DNA from: Chthonomonas sp. UBA6659
GTDB taxonomy: Bacteria; Armatimonadota; Fimbriimonadia; Fimbriimonadales; Fimbriimonadaceae
DNA length: 35,579 nt
Direction of reading: 5' to 3'
Assembly: GCA_002455425.1 (NCBI GenBank)
Contig: DKKT01000083.1
Span: 1-35,579, forward strand
A program made the position numbers and the translations under genes. This document shows, piece after piece, positions 7,065 to 14,941 of this stretch (positions are counted from its first letter, which is position 1; the number at the start of each line of letters is the position of its first letter). The notes beneath the pieces are model-generated. The model did no database searches. It saw only the letters and a program-made list of their open reading frames with translations, and was not told the DNA's origin.

Positions 7065-8507
7065 TTAGTCCTCGTGAGCGTCGGCCTTGCGGGCACGGGC
7101 TCGGTCTTGCTCGAGGATCTCAAGCTTCTGGGCGGTCGTCAGGAACTGGCTTCCGGCGGATGCCTTGGCGCGTCCGGGGACGGCGTCCATGTTGTCGTTG
7201 GCGATCTCGATCAGGTGCTTGGCGTACGGGGCGTTGTGGGCACCGTAGTCGCCCGATCGGATCACGAAGTAGTAGTTATGGCGGGCTCTCTTGACCTCGA
7301 TCGGCACGAGCTTCTGATCGGGCGGAGTTTTGCCTTCCGCGGTGATCAGAGACGTGTAATCCCAGAGGTCGGGGTCGCCAAAGGTCGCCTGGGCATAGGC
7401 CTCCATCTTCGTTCGGAGTGCGAAGAGTTCACTGATGACCTCATCCTTCACCACGCCTACACGAGCTGCCGCATCCGCCGCGGTATGGCAGGGTGCGCAG
7501 CCCTTGTCGTAGCTCACGGTGAACGTATGCCTCGCATCGGGCATGTGGCACTTCGAACATTGACCGGGTGCGGTTGCATGCGCGGTGTTGCGTTGCACTG
7601 GTCCGGACCCCTCGACACCGCCGAAGCCGAGCAGCATGTTGTACTGGTTGCTGTCGTGCATGTTCGGTCGCGCCGTGCCCGAACTCAGCGCCGAATCGGC
7701 GGGATTGCCGCCGCGTCCGTTGTGGCATTGCGCGCAGATGTGATTGAAGGTCGTGAACGTCGGCGGCGTGCTACCCGGTCCCACGGTCGTGGTGTCGGTG
7801 CTGAACGTTGCATGGCGCAGTTGCACCTGCTTGCCGTCATCCGTCAGATACTCCGTGTTCTTGTGCGGGTTGTGGCATGTCGCGCATGTCGCCGTATGCG
7901 GGGATTCCGCAAGGCTCTCCTCCGCAAGTTCGGCGACTTCCGCGTCGGAAAGTTCACCGATGTTTACACCGTTATCACCGGCCGTTTTGAAAACGTTACT
8001 GTGACAGCTCACACATCGCGAGGTCTTGCCATAGCGAGCCGGGTTGACGATAGCCTCTTCAACTGGATCGGCGATGATCTTGCTGTGGGCCGAGAATTGC
8101 CACTGATCGAAGACCGGTCCGTGGCATTGCGCGCAGACGATGGCCGAGAGGCTCTTCGGCCCGTGTAGGATGTTTCCTGCCGTTGGATTCGCCTGGTGGA
8201 CGCTGCCGGGACCGTGGCACCGTTCGCATCCGACGCCCACTTGGCTGTGCTTCGTTTCCTTCCAGTGAGCATAGATAGGAGTGCCGTCGCCTTGACGCCC
8301 GCCGTGACAGTCGGCGCAAGCCTCAGAGCCGATATAGCTTGCGGAGCGCTGATCGGCGGAGAGCAGGTCAAGGAACTGCTGGGTTACTCCGGGAATGCCG
8401 CCACCGCCGTTCAACGGTCCGCCCTCACCGCCACAGCTTTGTAGCGAAATCAGGGCCACAGTGAACGGGATGGCAGCGAATAGGGTGACGAACCATTTCA
8501 TTTTCAT
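7065..8507 (-). CDS. Octahaem c-type cytochrome, probable lipoprotein
   Basis: 480 aa. The N-terminus ends in LISLQSC with Cys25 followed by Gly-Gly, a plausible lipoprotein cleavage site. There are eight CXXCH sites (C64, C94, C125, C165, C208, C258, C317, C337), then a helical haem-free tail of about 140 residues with the segment RHNYYFVIRSGDYGAHN, reminiscent of the C-terminal helices of the NrfA/Hao superfamily. There is no CXXCK site and I recognise no Hao P460 motif, so it is not an obvious nitrite reductase or hydroxylamine dehydrogenase. A periplasmic or surface-exposed partner of the barrel/decahaem pair is my inference. Start: GGAGGA 6 nt before the ATG. It lies 49 bp after the barrel gene. 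Confidence 0.85.
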   Translation of the reverse strand: MKMKWFVTLFAAIPFTVALISLQSCGGEGGPLNGGGGIPGVTQQFLDLLSADQRSASYIGSEACADCHGGRQGDGTPIYAHWKETKHSQVGVGCERCHGPGSVHQANPTAGNILHGPKSLSAIVCAQCHGPVFDQWQFSAHSKIIADPVEEAIVNPARYGKTSRCVSCHSNVFKTAGDNGVNIGELSDAEVAELAEESLAESPHTATCATCHNPHKNTEYLTDDGKQVQLRHATFSTDTTTVGPGSTPPTFTTFNHICAQCHNGRGGNPADSALSSGTARPNMHDSNQYNMLLGFGGVEGSGPVQRNTAHATAPGQCSKCHMPDARHTFTVSYDKGCAPCHTAADAAARVGVVKDEVISELFALRTKMEAYAQATFGDPDLWDYTSLITAEGKTPPDQKLVPIEVKRARHNYYFVIRSGDYGAHNAPYAKHLIEIANDNMDAVPGRAKASAGSQFLTTAQKLEILEQDRARARKADAHED

Positions 8508-8556
8508 GGCGTTCCTCCGCTGTCTGCCGAAATCGAAATCGTGTCCATAAGATCCT

Positions 8557-10209
8557 CTAGAACTTCATCGACCAGTTGAGGCCGATCATCGTCGCTCGGT
8601 AGCCGTAGGCGTCGTTGACCCGGTCCCGAAGGGTCCAGGGAGCGACGACGAGCTCCAAGGAGTAGTGGTCGTTGAGCCGATGCCGAACGGTCGCGGTCAG
8701 CTCGGTATGGCGATAGTTCCCACCCGGAAGTAGGAGTGGGTTGTCGTTGTTCGTCACGCTATGGCTCACGGCGACGGTCAACGAGGTGGCGGGCGAGAAC
8801 TGATGGTTCACGCCGAGGGCGTACGTCGTCTGGGATGGGAAGAACCAATCCAGGTCGTATCCATCCCCATCGCGAACGCCGGTCGAACGGTAGGTATCGT
8901 TCGAAATCTCGAGATAGCCCTGGGTGCGGTCCGTAAACACGTAGCCTGCGCCGAGGGCGAGGTGGTTCGACGTCACCTCGACATTGCGGGGCGAATTCTG
9001 GAGGAAGCGGTAGCCGTAGCTCGCGTACGCATTGAGTCGGTCCCAATGGTAGTCCAACCGCGCGTCGAGCAGAATCCGATCATCCCAGTACAGCGACCGC
9101 GGGTCGATGTCGACCATCACCGGCGCTCGCTGAAGATGCTCCCACTTGCCGCGGACCGAGTACCGAAGCGAGTCGTTCAGGCGGCCCGAAAGCCGCCCGT
9201 TCCACGTGTTCCACTTGGGAACATCGACGAAAGTCTGATCGGCACGCACCCGCTCGGCCTCGCGATGCTCGAAGCCAAGCGTCGCGTTTGCCTTCGAAGA
9301 GAATCGGTGATCCAGCCGCAATCCGGTCGTCCATCGCTTGCGCACGTAGGCGTTCTCGACATTTGGCATCGAAAGGTCCTGCCGTCGGAAGTCGAACGCA
9401 AGCGAAGTCATCGGCGTGAAGTCCCAATCGGCGTGGACGCCCCAACTGCGAACGTTGCTATCACGCAATCCTCGCTGCTGGATGCGCACGTTCGAGAACA
9501 CGCCTTCGAGGTTCAGCTTCTCGTTCGCTTGCCAACCGTAGAACAGATCGATTCTTCGCTGGGTGGATCCGGCTCGAAGGCCGGAGCGGTCGTGGTGCTT
9601 GGTCTCCGAATAGGTGACGCCGCCGTGCCCAGGTCCCAAGTCGCCTTCCAGCCCGACGGCAACCGTCCGGGCCAGGGTCGCGGTCCTCGGTTTTGGGGCC
9701 GCATAGTGCTTTTCCTGAGTCTTGTCTTTGTAAACGGCGAAGAGCCCCCAATGATCCGCCGGCCGATAGCTGACGCGGACGTCGGCGTTGCGTTCATGGC
9801 TGGCGTCGACCGGGAGCGGAGTCGGGTCGTAGAACTCACTACGGTCGAAGCCGAAATCAAGCCTCGCCCTTCCGTTGCCGAAGATCAGGGTGCCGCGCTG
9901 GATGTTGTCGGACTCCCACGTCCCGTGGAGCGACAGCTTCCCCCAGGGGCTCCGGACTCCGTCCCCAGGCAATAGACCCTGGAACTCGCGAAGGTCAAAT
10001 CCTTGCCGGGGATGGGCGTACTGAAACACCTTCCCGCGATTCCGGCTGATGTCCCAGTTCCCGTATCCGATCGAGAACGAGTTCCATCGAATCGGCGGGG
10101 CAGCCGGCTCTTCCGTTTCCGGCTTGGTTTCAGGTTGGTCCTGTCCCAGGACGGCGCCGGCGGCCGCCATCAGGGTGATCAGAGCTGCGTAACGTTCCAT
10201 GCTTCGCAT
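8557..10209 (-). CDS. Outer-membrane beta-barrel protein, MtrB/PioB-like partner of decahaem cytochrome
   Basis: 550 aa: signal peptide (about 1-22, ending AGAVLGQ), a short acidic Pro/Glu linker, then alternating amphipathic strands throughout (for example FAVYKDKTQ, RLDYHWDRLNAYASYGYR, HTELTATVRHRL). It ends in Phe (NWSMKF), the usual C-terminal signature of BAM-assembled barrels. In porin-cytochrome complexes such a barrel sheathes a periplasmic multihaem cytochrome so that electrons can cross the outer membrane. The direct neighbour is a DmsE/MtrA-type decahaem protein, which strongly supports that job. It is shorter than Shewanella MtrB (about 700 aa) and lacks MtrB's N-terminal CXXC. 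Start chosen for GGGAGG 9 nt upstream, which overlaps the preceding stop. Low sequence conservation means the family name is partly inferred from context. Confidence 0.8.
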   Translation of the reverse strand: MRSMERYAALITLMAAAGAVLGQDQPETKPETEEPAAPPIRWNSFSIGYGNWDISRNRGKVFQYAHPRQGFDLREFQGLLPGDGVRSPWGKLSLHGTWESDNIQRGTLIFGNGRARLDFGFDRSEFYDPTPLPVDASHERNADVRVSYRPADHWGLFAVYKDKTQEKHYAAPKPRTATLARTVAVGLEGDLGPGHGGVTYSETKHHDRSGLRAGSTQRRIDLFYGWQANEKLNLEGVFSNVRIQQRGLRDSNVRSWGVHADWDFTPMTSLAFDFRRQDLSMPNVENAYVRKRWTTGLRLDHRFSSKANATLGFEHREAERVRADQTFVDVPKWNTWNGRLSGRLNDSLRYSVRGKWEHLQRAPVMVDIDPRSLYWDDRILLDARLDYHWDRLNAYASYGYRFLQNSPRNVEVTSNHLALGAGYVFTDRTQGYLEISNDTYRSTGVRDGDGYDLDWFFPSQTTYALGVNHQFSPATSLTVAVSHSVTNNDNPLLLPGGNYRHTELTATVRHRLNDHYSLELVVAPWTLRDRVNDAYGYRATMIGLNWSMKF

Positions 10210-10222
10210 GCGGCTGTCCTCC

Positions 10223-11200
10223 CTAAGGCCTCAACAGGTTCGGGCTGGTGTTGCTGCCGTGAGGCGCGGCGTGGCAACCGGATGTCCAGCACGTTTGACC
10301 GGGGTAGTGATTGCTCAACTTATCCGTATGACACTGAGCACAGAGGCCTCGCGAGAACGAATTGAGCATCTTGGGGTTATGGGATCCGTGCGCTTTGTGG
10401 CACTCGGCGCATCCTTCGCCGCCGTGCCCCGCCACGGGATCGTGTTCATAGATAAACGGTCCTTGGAATTCGGTGTGACAGGTGACGCATTTGTCGCGGT
10501 CCGCGGCCCGGCTCACCTTCTCGTTCTTCGAGGGGTGCACGTTATGGCAATCACTGCAGAGCATCCGTCCCTCGGGAATCGGGTGATGCGACGTGAGTCG
10601 GAACTCCGCCGTCTGCGGTCCGTGGCAACTTCCGCAAAGCGTCGCTTCGTCGGCCCTAAGGAGCGCCTTCGATTCGACGCGGGCGGTGAACACCGGCTTC
10701 TTGGTGTCGGCGTTCTTCCTGAGCGCCCCATGCGGCAGGTCTGGGTCAGAGTCAGGGTGTATCTGGTGACAACTCACGCAGGACAGATCGGCTTTCGCAT
10801 GCTCCGATCGCTTCCAGTGGTTCTCGCTCAGCGTGGATTCGTGGCAACGCAGACATGCAGCCGACGACTCCTTGGCGTCCATCTTCCGGAAGACGATGAC
10901 TTCGGGGTTCTCGTCGGCCTGGTGGATGGCGCCGGGTCCGTGACATCCTTCGCAGCCTCGGCGGCTTGCCGGGAGGTTGGGGTCGTTCATGACCGCGGAG
11001 TGAGCGCTCGCCTTGAAATTGACCGTCTTCTCGCGGTGGCAGTCGAGACAGTAATCGTCACCCATGAAATCGTCCGGTTTCGCTCGTGCGAAGAGCTTGC
11101 TTGCAGACGACTGGGCGCTCCGGCTGGTCTGCTGGGTTTCCAGCGAGCCGTAGAGCAACGAAGCCACCCCGAGAATCAATACAACAGTCTGGATTTTCAT
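10223..11200 (-). CDS. DmsE/MtrA-family periplasmic decahaem c-type cytochrome
   Basis: 325 aa with a signal peptide (about 1-22). Nine CXXCH sites (C51, C83, C116, C141, C189, C215, C238, C264, C287) and a tenth as CX4CH (C304-H310) lie at the extreme C-terminus, followed by APHGSNTSPNLL. Ten haems in about 330 residues and the closing CH..xHGSN element match DmsE/MtrA proteins, the wire that inserts into an outer-membrane barrel. First gene of the operon; the barrel gene starts 13 bp later. AGGAAGG lies about 10 nt before the ATG. Two symmetrical sites of Crp/Fnr geometry lie 28-61 bp upstream. The family assignment rests on motif spacing, size and gene order. Confidence 0.88.
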   Translation of the reverse strand: MKIQTVVLILGVASLLYGSLETQQTSRSAQSSASKLFARAKPDDFMGDDYCLDCHREKTVNFKASAHSAVMNDPNLPASRRGCEGCHGPGAIHQADENPEVIVFRKMDAKESSAACLRCHESTLSENHWKRSEHAKADLSCVSCHQIHPDSDPDLPHGALRKNADTKKPVFTARVESKALLRADEATLCGSCHGPQTAEFRLTSHHPIPEGRMLCSDCHNVHPSKNEKVSRAADRDKCVTCHTEFQGPFIYEHDPVAGHGGEGCAECHKAHGSHNPKMLNSFSRGLCAQCHTDKLSNHYPGQTCWTSGCHAAPHGSNTSPNLLRP

Positions 11201-11227
11201 GGCCTCATTTCCTTCCTGGGTGAGGGT

Positions 11228-11241
11228 TCGATTTTCATCAA
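11228..11241. promoter_or_regulatory. FNR/ANR-like dyad upstream of the cytochrome operon
   Basis: On the minus strand the sequence is TTGAT-GAAA-ATCGA, nine of ten positions of the Fnr/Anr box TTGAT-N4-ATCAA. Its centre is about 34 bp upstream of the decahaem gene's start codon. No good -10/-35 pair places it at the classical -41.5 activator position, so if it is real it could act as a repressor site. Sequence match is direct; function is inference. Confidence 0.4.
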
Positions 11242-11246
11242 ATCCG

Positions 11247-11262
11247 TATGACCATCGTCATA
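11247..11262. promoter_or_regulatory. Perfect 16-bp dyad TATGAC-N4-GTCATA, second operator candidate
   Basis: Perfect 6-bp arms around CATC. It has the same xTGAy-N4-rTCAx geometry as the neighbouring FNR-like site, and the centres are exactly 20 bp (two helix turns) apart. A TAATAT that could be a -10 element for the minus-strand operon overlaps it (11260-11265), which would suit repression. It lies between the divergent cytochrome operon and obgE. Confidence 0.4.
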
Positions 11263-11378
11263 TTACTCACGCGTCCTCCAGGTTCCTGCTCACTGGCGAG
11301 AGGAACGTGTCGTGGTTTTCTATGGCAAGAGTGCGGCAGCACCCGCGAGTCTTCCACGCAGGTACCCTGTCCCCTGCG

Positions 11379-12644
11379 ATGTTTCTCGATGAAGCCCTGG
11401 TTGAATTCACCTCGGGAACCGGGGGCTCCGGAGCGGTCAGCTTCCACCGCGAGAAGCACGTCCCACGAGGCGGCCCGAACGGTGCCGACGGAGGACGGGG
11501 CGGCGACGTCATCCTCGTCGCCGATCGAAACCGACGCACCCTCTACGACTTCTCCCTCAAGGCACGTTTCGAGGCCGAGCACGGTCAGCACGCGGTCGGG
11601 AACAAGAAGGGCAAGAACGGCAAGGACGTCACGATCAAGGTCCCGATCGGCACCGTCGTCACGGATGTCGTCCTCCACGAGGTCCTGGCGGACCTCAACG
11701 TCGAGGGGATGAAGTACGTTGTCGCCCGGGGCGGACGGGGCGGGTTCGGCAACCTCCATTACGTGAGCAGCGTCCGTCAGGTCCCGAACTTCGCACAAAA
11801 GGGGGCACCGGGCGAGACCGTTCGCTGCAAGCTCGAACTCAAGCTCCTTGCCGACGTGGGCCTCGTCGGCCTCCCCAACGCGGGCAAAAGCACGTTGCTG
11901 AGCCGGATCTCGGCGGCGAAACCCGCCGTCGCGGATTACCCCTTCACCACGATCGAGCCCAATCTTGGCGTCGTCAAACTCCACGACGAGACCTTTGTCG
12001 TCGCCGACATGCCCGGCCTCATCGAGGGCGCAAGCGAGGGGCGCGGCCTCGGCCATCAGTTCCTTCGGCACGTGGAGCGAACGAAAGTCCTCATTCACGT
12101 CGTGGATGTCTTCCCGATCGACGGCTCCGACCCGTTCACCAACTACCAGACGATCGAACGTGAAATCCAGGACTACTCACCCGAACTCGCCCTGCGTCCC
12201 CGCGTGATCGCACTCAACAAGATGGACCTCGTGCCCGCGGGTGACTTCCACGCGATCCGGGATCAGTTTGCCGCGACCGGTCGCGAGCTGTTCGCGATCT
12301 CGGCCGCCACGGGGCACGGGCTCGAGCCACTCCTCTACGAGACTCTTCGCCTCGTGCGCGAGGCGGAAGCGGCCCAGCCGGAAGTGCCGGTGATCGCGCC
12401 GACCATCCGAGACGAGTTCGACCAGCACTGGGAGGTCGTTGCGATCGAGGGTGGCTACGAAGTCCTCGGTCGACGCATCCTGCGCATGGTCGCGATGACC
12501 GACCTCGACAATCGGGATGCCCTCCGTTACCTACATCGCCGGCTCCAACGTCTGGGCGTCATCGAAAAGCTGCGCGAGATGGGCGCGGAAGAAGGGGACA
12601 CCGTCGTCGTCGGCGATCTCGAATTCCATTTCACCGACCAATGA
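11379..12644 (+). CDS. obgE: GTPase ObgE/CgtA
   Basis: 421-aa essential Obg GTPase acting in late 50S ribosome assembly and growth control. It has the glycine-rich Obg domain (about 1-158, with GGPNGADGGRGGDV), then the G domain: P-loop GLPNAGKST at 164-172, switch DYPFTTIEPN, G3 in DMPGLIEGASEGRGLG and G4 NKMD. A C-terminal OCT domain ends in VVVGDLEFHF. The ATG at 11379 matches the canonical MFxDxxxVxF start; the frame stays open upstream to 11199 but that part is not Obg-like. The order obgE-nadD-rsfS is common in bacteria. It is divergent from the cytochrome operon. Confidence 0.96.
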   Translation: MFLDEALVEFTSGTGGSGAVSFHREKHVPRGGPNGADGGRGGDVILVADRNRRTLYDFSLKARFEAEHGQHAVGNKKGKNGKDVTIKVPIGTVVTDVVLHEVLADLNVEGMKYVVARGGRGGFGNLHYVSSVRQVPNFAQKGAPGETVRCKLELKLLADVGLVGLPNAGKSTLLSRISAAKPAVADYPFTTIEPNLGVVKLHDETFVVADMPGLIEGASEGRGLGHQFLRHVERTKVLIHVVDVFPIDGSDPFTNYQTIEREIQDYSPELALRPRVIALNKMDLVPAGDFHAIRDQFAATGRELFAISAATGHGLEPLLYETLRLVREAEAAQPEVPVIAPTIRDEFDQHWEVVAIEGGYEVLGRRILRMVAMTDLDNRDALRYLHRRLQRLGVIEKLREMGAEEGDTVVVGDLEFHFTDQ

Positions 12645-12648
12645 GAAA

Positions 12649-12740
12649 CCACCTCAACGGATTCACTGCGCTCACCGACCTCTCCCCTCGGGGCGGAAAG
12701 ATGGCGCTCTCCACCTCACGTGGTTCGCGGCGCTCCCCGA
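12649..12740. repeat. Copy of a dispersed GC-rich intergenic repeat
   Basis: It reads CCACCTCAACGGATTCACTG, then CGCTCACCGACCTCTCCCCT and CGGGGCGGAAAGAT. The same string, slightly changed, is found reverse-complemented at about 35371-35423. It fills most of the obgE-nadD gap (12645-12771) and contains a short CTCTCCCC/GGGGCGG-type near-palindrome. No coding capacity is apparent. It is most likely a genome-wide intergenic repeat family. Confidence 0.6.
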
Positions 12741-12771
12741 ACATGCTCCTCAAAGGCCACGTCATCGACCC

Positions 12772-13365
12772 ATGAAGATCGGCATCCTCGGCGGCACCTT
12801 CGATCCCCCGCACGTTGGGCATCTCGCCGTCGCGGAGTCGGTCCGGGACCAACTCGAGCTCGACGAGGTCGTCTTCGTCCCGGCGGCCCGCAACCCGATG
12901 AAAGACCGGCGCGCGCACGCCGGACACAAACATCGCCTCGCGATGCTGCGTGTCATGGCCGAAGGCAAGCCCGGTCTCGGGGTGAGCGACATCGAAATCA
13001 CCCGCGGCGGATCGAGCTACATGGTCGAGACGTTGGAGGAGTTACACCTTGTCCAGCCGGCCGACTATTGGTTGATCTTGGGAAGCGACGCTCTCCAAGG
13101 CTTCTCCGAATGGCGACACCCCGAGCGCATCTGCCGATTCGCACGGGTCGCGGCCGTGATCCGTCCGCCGATGGAGAAAGTGACGTTCCCGCTCCCTGAT
13201 TACCTGGAGAACGTGCTCGACTGGGTCGAGTGCCGCACTCCCAACATCTCGTCAACGCGGGTGCGAAGTATGCTACAGCGGCGAGATGAGGACGTGGTCC
13301 GGTGGCTTGATCCGCGAGTCTACGAGTACATCCAGCGCCACCGACTTTACAGGATAGAAGATTGA
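12772..13365 (+). CDS. nadD: Nicotinate-nucleotide adenylyltransferase NadD
   Basis: NadD adenylates nicotinate mononucleotide on the way to NAD. 197 aa. The nucleotidyltransferase signature GGTFDPPHVGH lies at residues 6-16 (HxGH). Substrate-loop PAARNPMK, GSDALQGFSEWRHPE and the C-terminal ISSTRVR motif are all present. The ATG at 12772 gives exactly the canonical MKIGILGGTFDP start. The frame is open back into obgE, but that stretch is the intergenic repeat. Its TGA is shared with the TTG start of rsfS. Confidence 0.95.
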   Translation: MKIGILGGTFDPPHVGHLAVAESVRDQLELDEVVFVPAARNPMKDRRAHAGHKHRLAMLRVMAEGKPGLGVSDIEITRGGSSYMVETLEELHLVQPADYWLILGSDALQGFSEWRHPERICRFARVAAVIRPPMEKVTFPLPDYLENVLDWVECRTPNISSTRVRSMLQRRDEDVVRWLDPRVYEYIQRHRLYRIED

Positions 13366-13706
13366 CCTCAAGAGAGAAGACAGAACTGATCGTCGAGTTC
13401 GCCGATGAGGCGAAGGCCGAGCGGGTCGAGACCCTCGATGTCCGGAGTAAGACATCCATTGCCGACTACTTCGTCGTCTGTACCGGCAACAGCGACGTGC
13501 ATATGCGAGCCATCGCCGATCGAGTGGAAGAGAAAATGAAGACGCGGGGTATTCAGCCCCAACGCTCCGAACATGGCGGCGGAGGGTGGGTGCTCCAGGA
13601 TTACGGCGACGTCGTCTTCCACGTGATGCGCGAAGAGAATCGCCAGTTTTACGACCTGGAGACGCTATGGAAGACGATGCAGCCCGACCCGAACCTGGTC
13701 GAGTAG
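13362..13706 (+). CDS. rsfS: Ribosome silencing factor RsfS
   Basis: 114-aa member of the RsfS/Iojap family, which binds ribosomal protein uL14 and blocks subunit joining when nutrients are short. Family segments: SIADYFVVCTGNSDVHMRAIAD, then the HGGGGWVLQDYGDVVFHVM core. The start codon is TTG at 13362, overlapping the nadD stop by 4 bases (TTGA), and gives a full-length protein. The standard nadD-rsfS pairing supports the call. The last 40 bp overlap the proposed start of the following gene. Confidence 0.94.
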   Translation: MTSREKTELIVEFADEAKAERVETLDVRSKTSIADYFVVCTGNSDVHMRAIADRVEEKMKTRGIQPQRSEHGGGGWVLQDYGDVVFHVMREENRQFYDLETLWKTMQPDPNLVE

Positions 13707-14407
13707 TGCCGGAAGACGACTCCCCCGTTGCCCCGGAGGAGGAGCCGGTGCCCGCGCCGCCGACCCAGGAACAGATCGACAAGGCCGAGAGACTGATCCG
13801 CGAGGCGATGGTCGCGCGGCGACGCGGTGACAAACTTCACGCCTCGAAGCTCCTCGAACAGGCGGTCGAAGTCGCCCCGGGTTCGGCGGCCGTCCTCGAG
13901 GCTGTCGGTGACGACCTCCGCGAGCGACGTCAGACGCGGGCGGCCCGGGACATGTACGCCCGTGCCCTGCGGGTCGATCCCAAGAACATCACGATCGAGC
14001 GGAAGTTCGCGGAGTGCGTGCTCACCACCGAGCAGATGAGCTTCGAGTCCCTCGCGGCCCGCGACGAGATCGACGCCGCCAGCGGAAAGGTCGCCCTGAT
14101 CCTCTCGATCCTCGTTCCCGGGCTTGGCCAGATCGTCACGGGACATCGGAATCGTGGGATCGCCATGCTGGTCGGCTGGCTGATCGGTTGGACCGTCGCA
14201 CTCCTGATCCCCAACGGCGTGAAAGGAATCCTCAAGCTGTTTGGCGGAGCGGGAGGAGATTTCAACGGTGCGGTGCTCGTTCCGCTCGCCGTCGCCGCCT
14301 TCTGCCATCTGTGGGCAATCTACGATGCCGCTGCGCGTGCTCAGGGAGCGACTCGCCAAAAGGTCGAGCGTCCACGACCTCCGGTAGATAAGGATTTCGA
14401 GCTTTGA
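13667..14407 (+). CDS. TPR-repeat protein with C-terminal membrane segments
   Basis: 246 aa (from ATG 13667) of unrecognised function. A Pro/Glu-rich N-terminus is followed by two or three TPR-like helix pairs (about 30-125, for example KLLEQAVEVAPGSAAVLEAV and ARDMYARALRVDPKN). Two or three membrane spans follow (about 143-160, 165-185 and 205-225). GLGQIVTGHRNRGIAMLVGW resembles the TM2-like 'pump-handle' motif of small bacterial membrane proteins. The start is uncertain: ATG 13667 has GGAG 5 nt upstream but lies inside rsfS, while GTG 13706 overlaps the rsfS stop by one base. Probably co-transcribed with obgE-nadD-rsfS. Confidence 0.75.
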   Translation: MEDDAARPEPGRVVPEDDSPVAPEEEPVPAPPTQEQIDKAERLIREAMVARRRGDKLHASKLLEQAVEVAPGSAAVLEAVGDDLRERRQTRAARDMYARALRVDPKNITIERKFAECVLTTEQMSFESLAARDEIDAASGKVALILSILVPGLGQIVTGHRNRGIAMLVGWLIGWTVALLIPNGVKGILKLFGGAGGDFNGAVLVPLAVAAFCHLWAIYDAAARAQGATRQKVERPRPPVDKDFEL

Positions 14408-14449
14408 CCGGCAACCCCCAGGCATGACCGACCGTAGGAGCGAGCAAGG

Positions 14450-14941
14450 ATGATCGACGAGGTGCGTTGGGAGCGACTCCATCCAGGAGTTCGCAAAGTG
14501 TGGCTCTTCAGCACGGTCGTTTCGTACCTCGTGTTCCTGCTCCCCGCGACCTTATCGACCTACGTCCTTACGAGGAGCTGGGTGTGGTCCGGGGTGGCCT
14601 GTGCCGGAGTCGTCGGGTTGGCGATCCTGAGCGTTGCCCTGATCCAGCGTCAATACGAATTCTGGTCTTACGCCCTGCGGGCCGACGATCTCCTCGTCCG
14701 CAAGGGGATCTTCTGGCGCTCGGTTCTCTCGATTCCCCGCTTGCGAATCCAACACGTCGATGTCCACTCGGGACCGATCGACCGGAGCCTGGGACTCGTT
14801 CAGCTGTCGGTCTACACCGCCGGCGCCCCGGCCGCGGTCGCCACGATTCCCGGCCTCGCCCCCCATGAGGCCGAGTCCCTGCGCACGGCCCTGCTCGCCA
14901 CCGCGACACAAGCCGCTGCCGAGCCTCCCCCTCATGTCTGA
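14450..14941 (+). CDS. bPH2-domain membrane protein (YdbS-like)
   Basis: 163 aa: two N-terminal membrane spans (about 20-40 and 45-65), then one bacterial PH-like (bPH2, DUF304) domain with the family's usual core, WSYALRADDLLVRKGIFWRSVLSIP followed by RIQHVDVHSGPIDRSLGL. YdbS/YdbT pairs are widespread and poorly understood; a link to export or stress resistance has been proposed for Gram-positive homologues. The stop overlaps the start of the YdbT-like gene by 8 bases, so the two proteins are probably partners. SD-like AAGG lies just upstream of the ATG. Confidence 0.85.
   Translation: MIDEVRWERLHPGVRKVWLFSTVVSYLVFLLPATLSTYVLTRSWVWSGVACAGVVGLAILSVALIQRQYEFWSYALRADDLLVRKGIFWRSVLSIPRLRIQHVDVHSGPIDRSLGLVQLSVYTAGAPAAVATIPGLAPHEAESLRTALLATATQAAAEPPPHV

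Noticed and set aside
7065..8507. Octahaem protein as NrfA nitrite reductase or hydroxylamine oxidoreductase
   Set aside because: No CXXCK active-site haem and no recognisable Hao cross-link motif; only the helical tail is reminiscent.
8761..9975. 404-codon plus-strand frame opposite the beta-barrel gene
   Set aside because: The minus-strand protein has a signal peptide, strand pattern and C-terminal Phe and sits in an operon; the plus-strand frame has none of these.
11228..11241. FNR-like site as a classical class II activator site
   Set aside because: A -41.5 position would put the transcription start inside the decahaem coding sequence, and no -10 fits; kept only as a possible operator.
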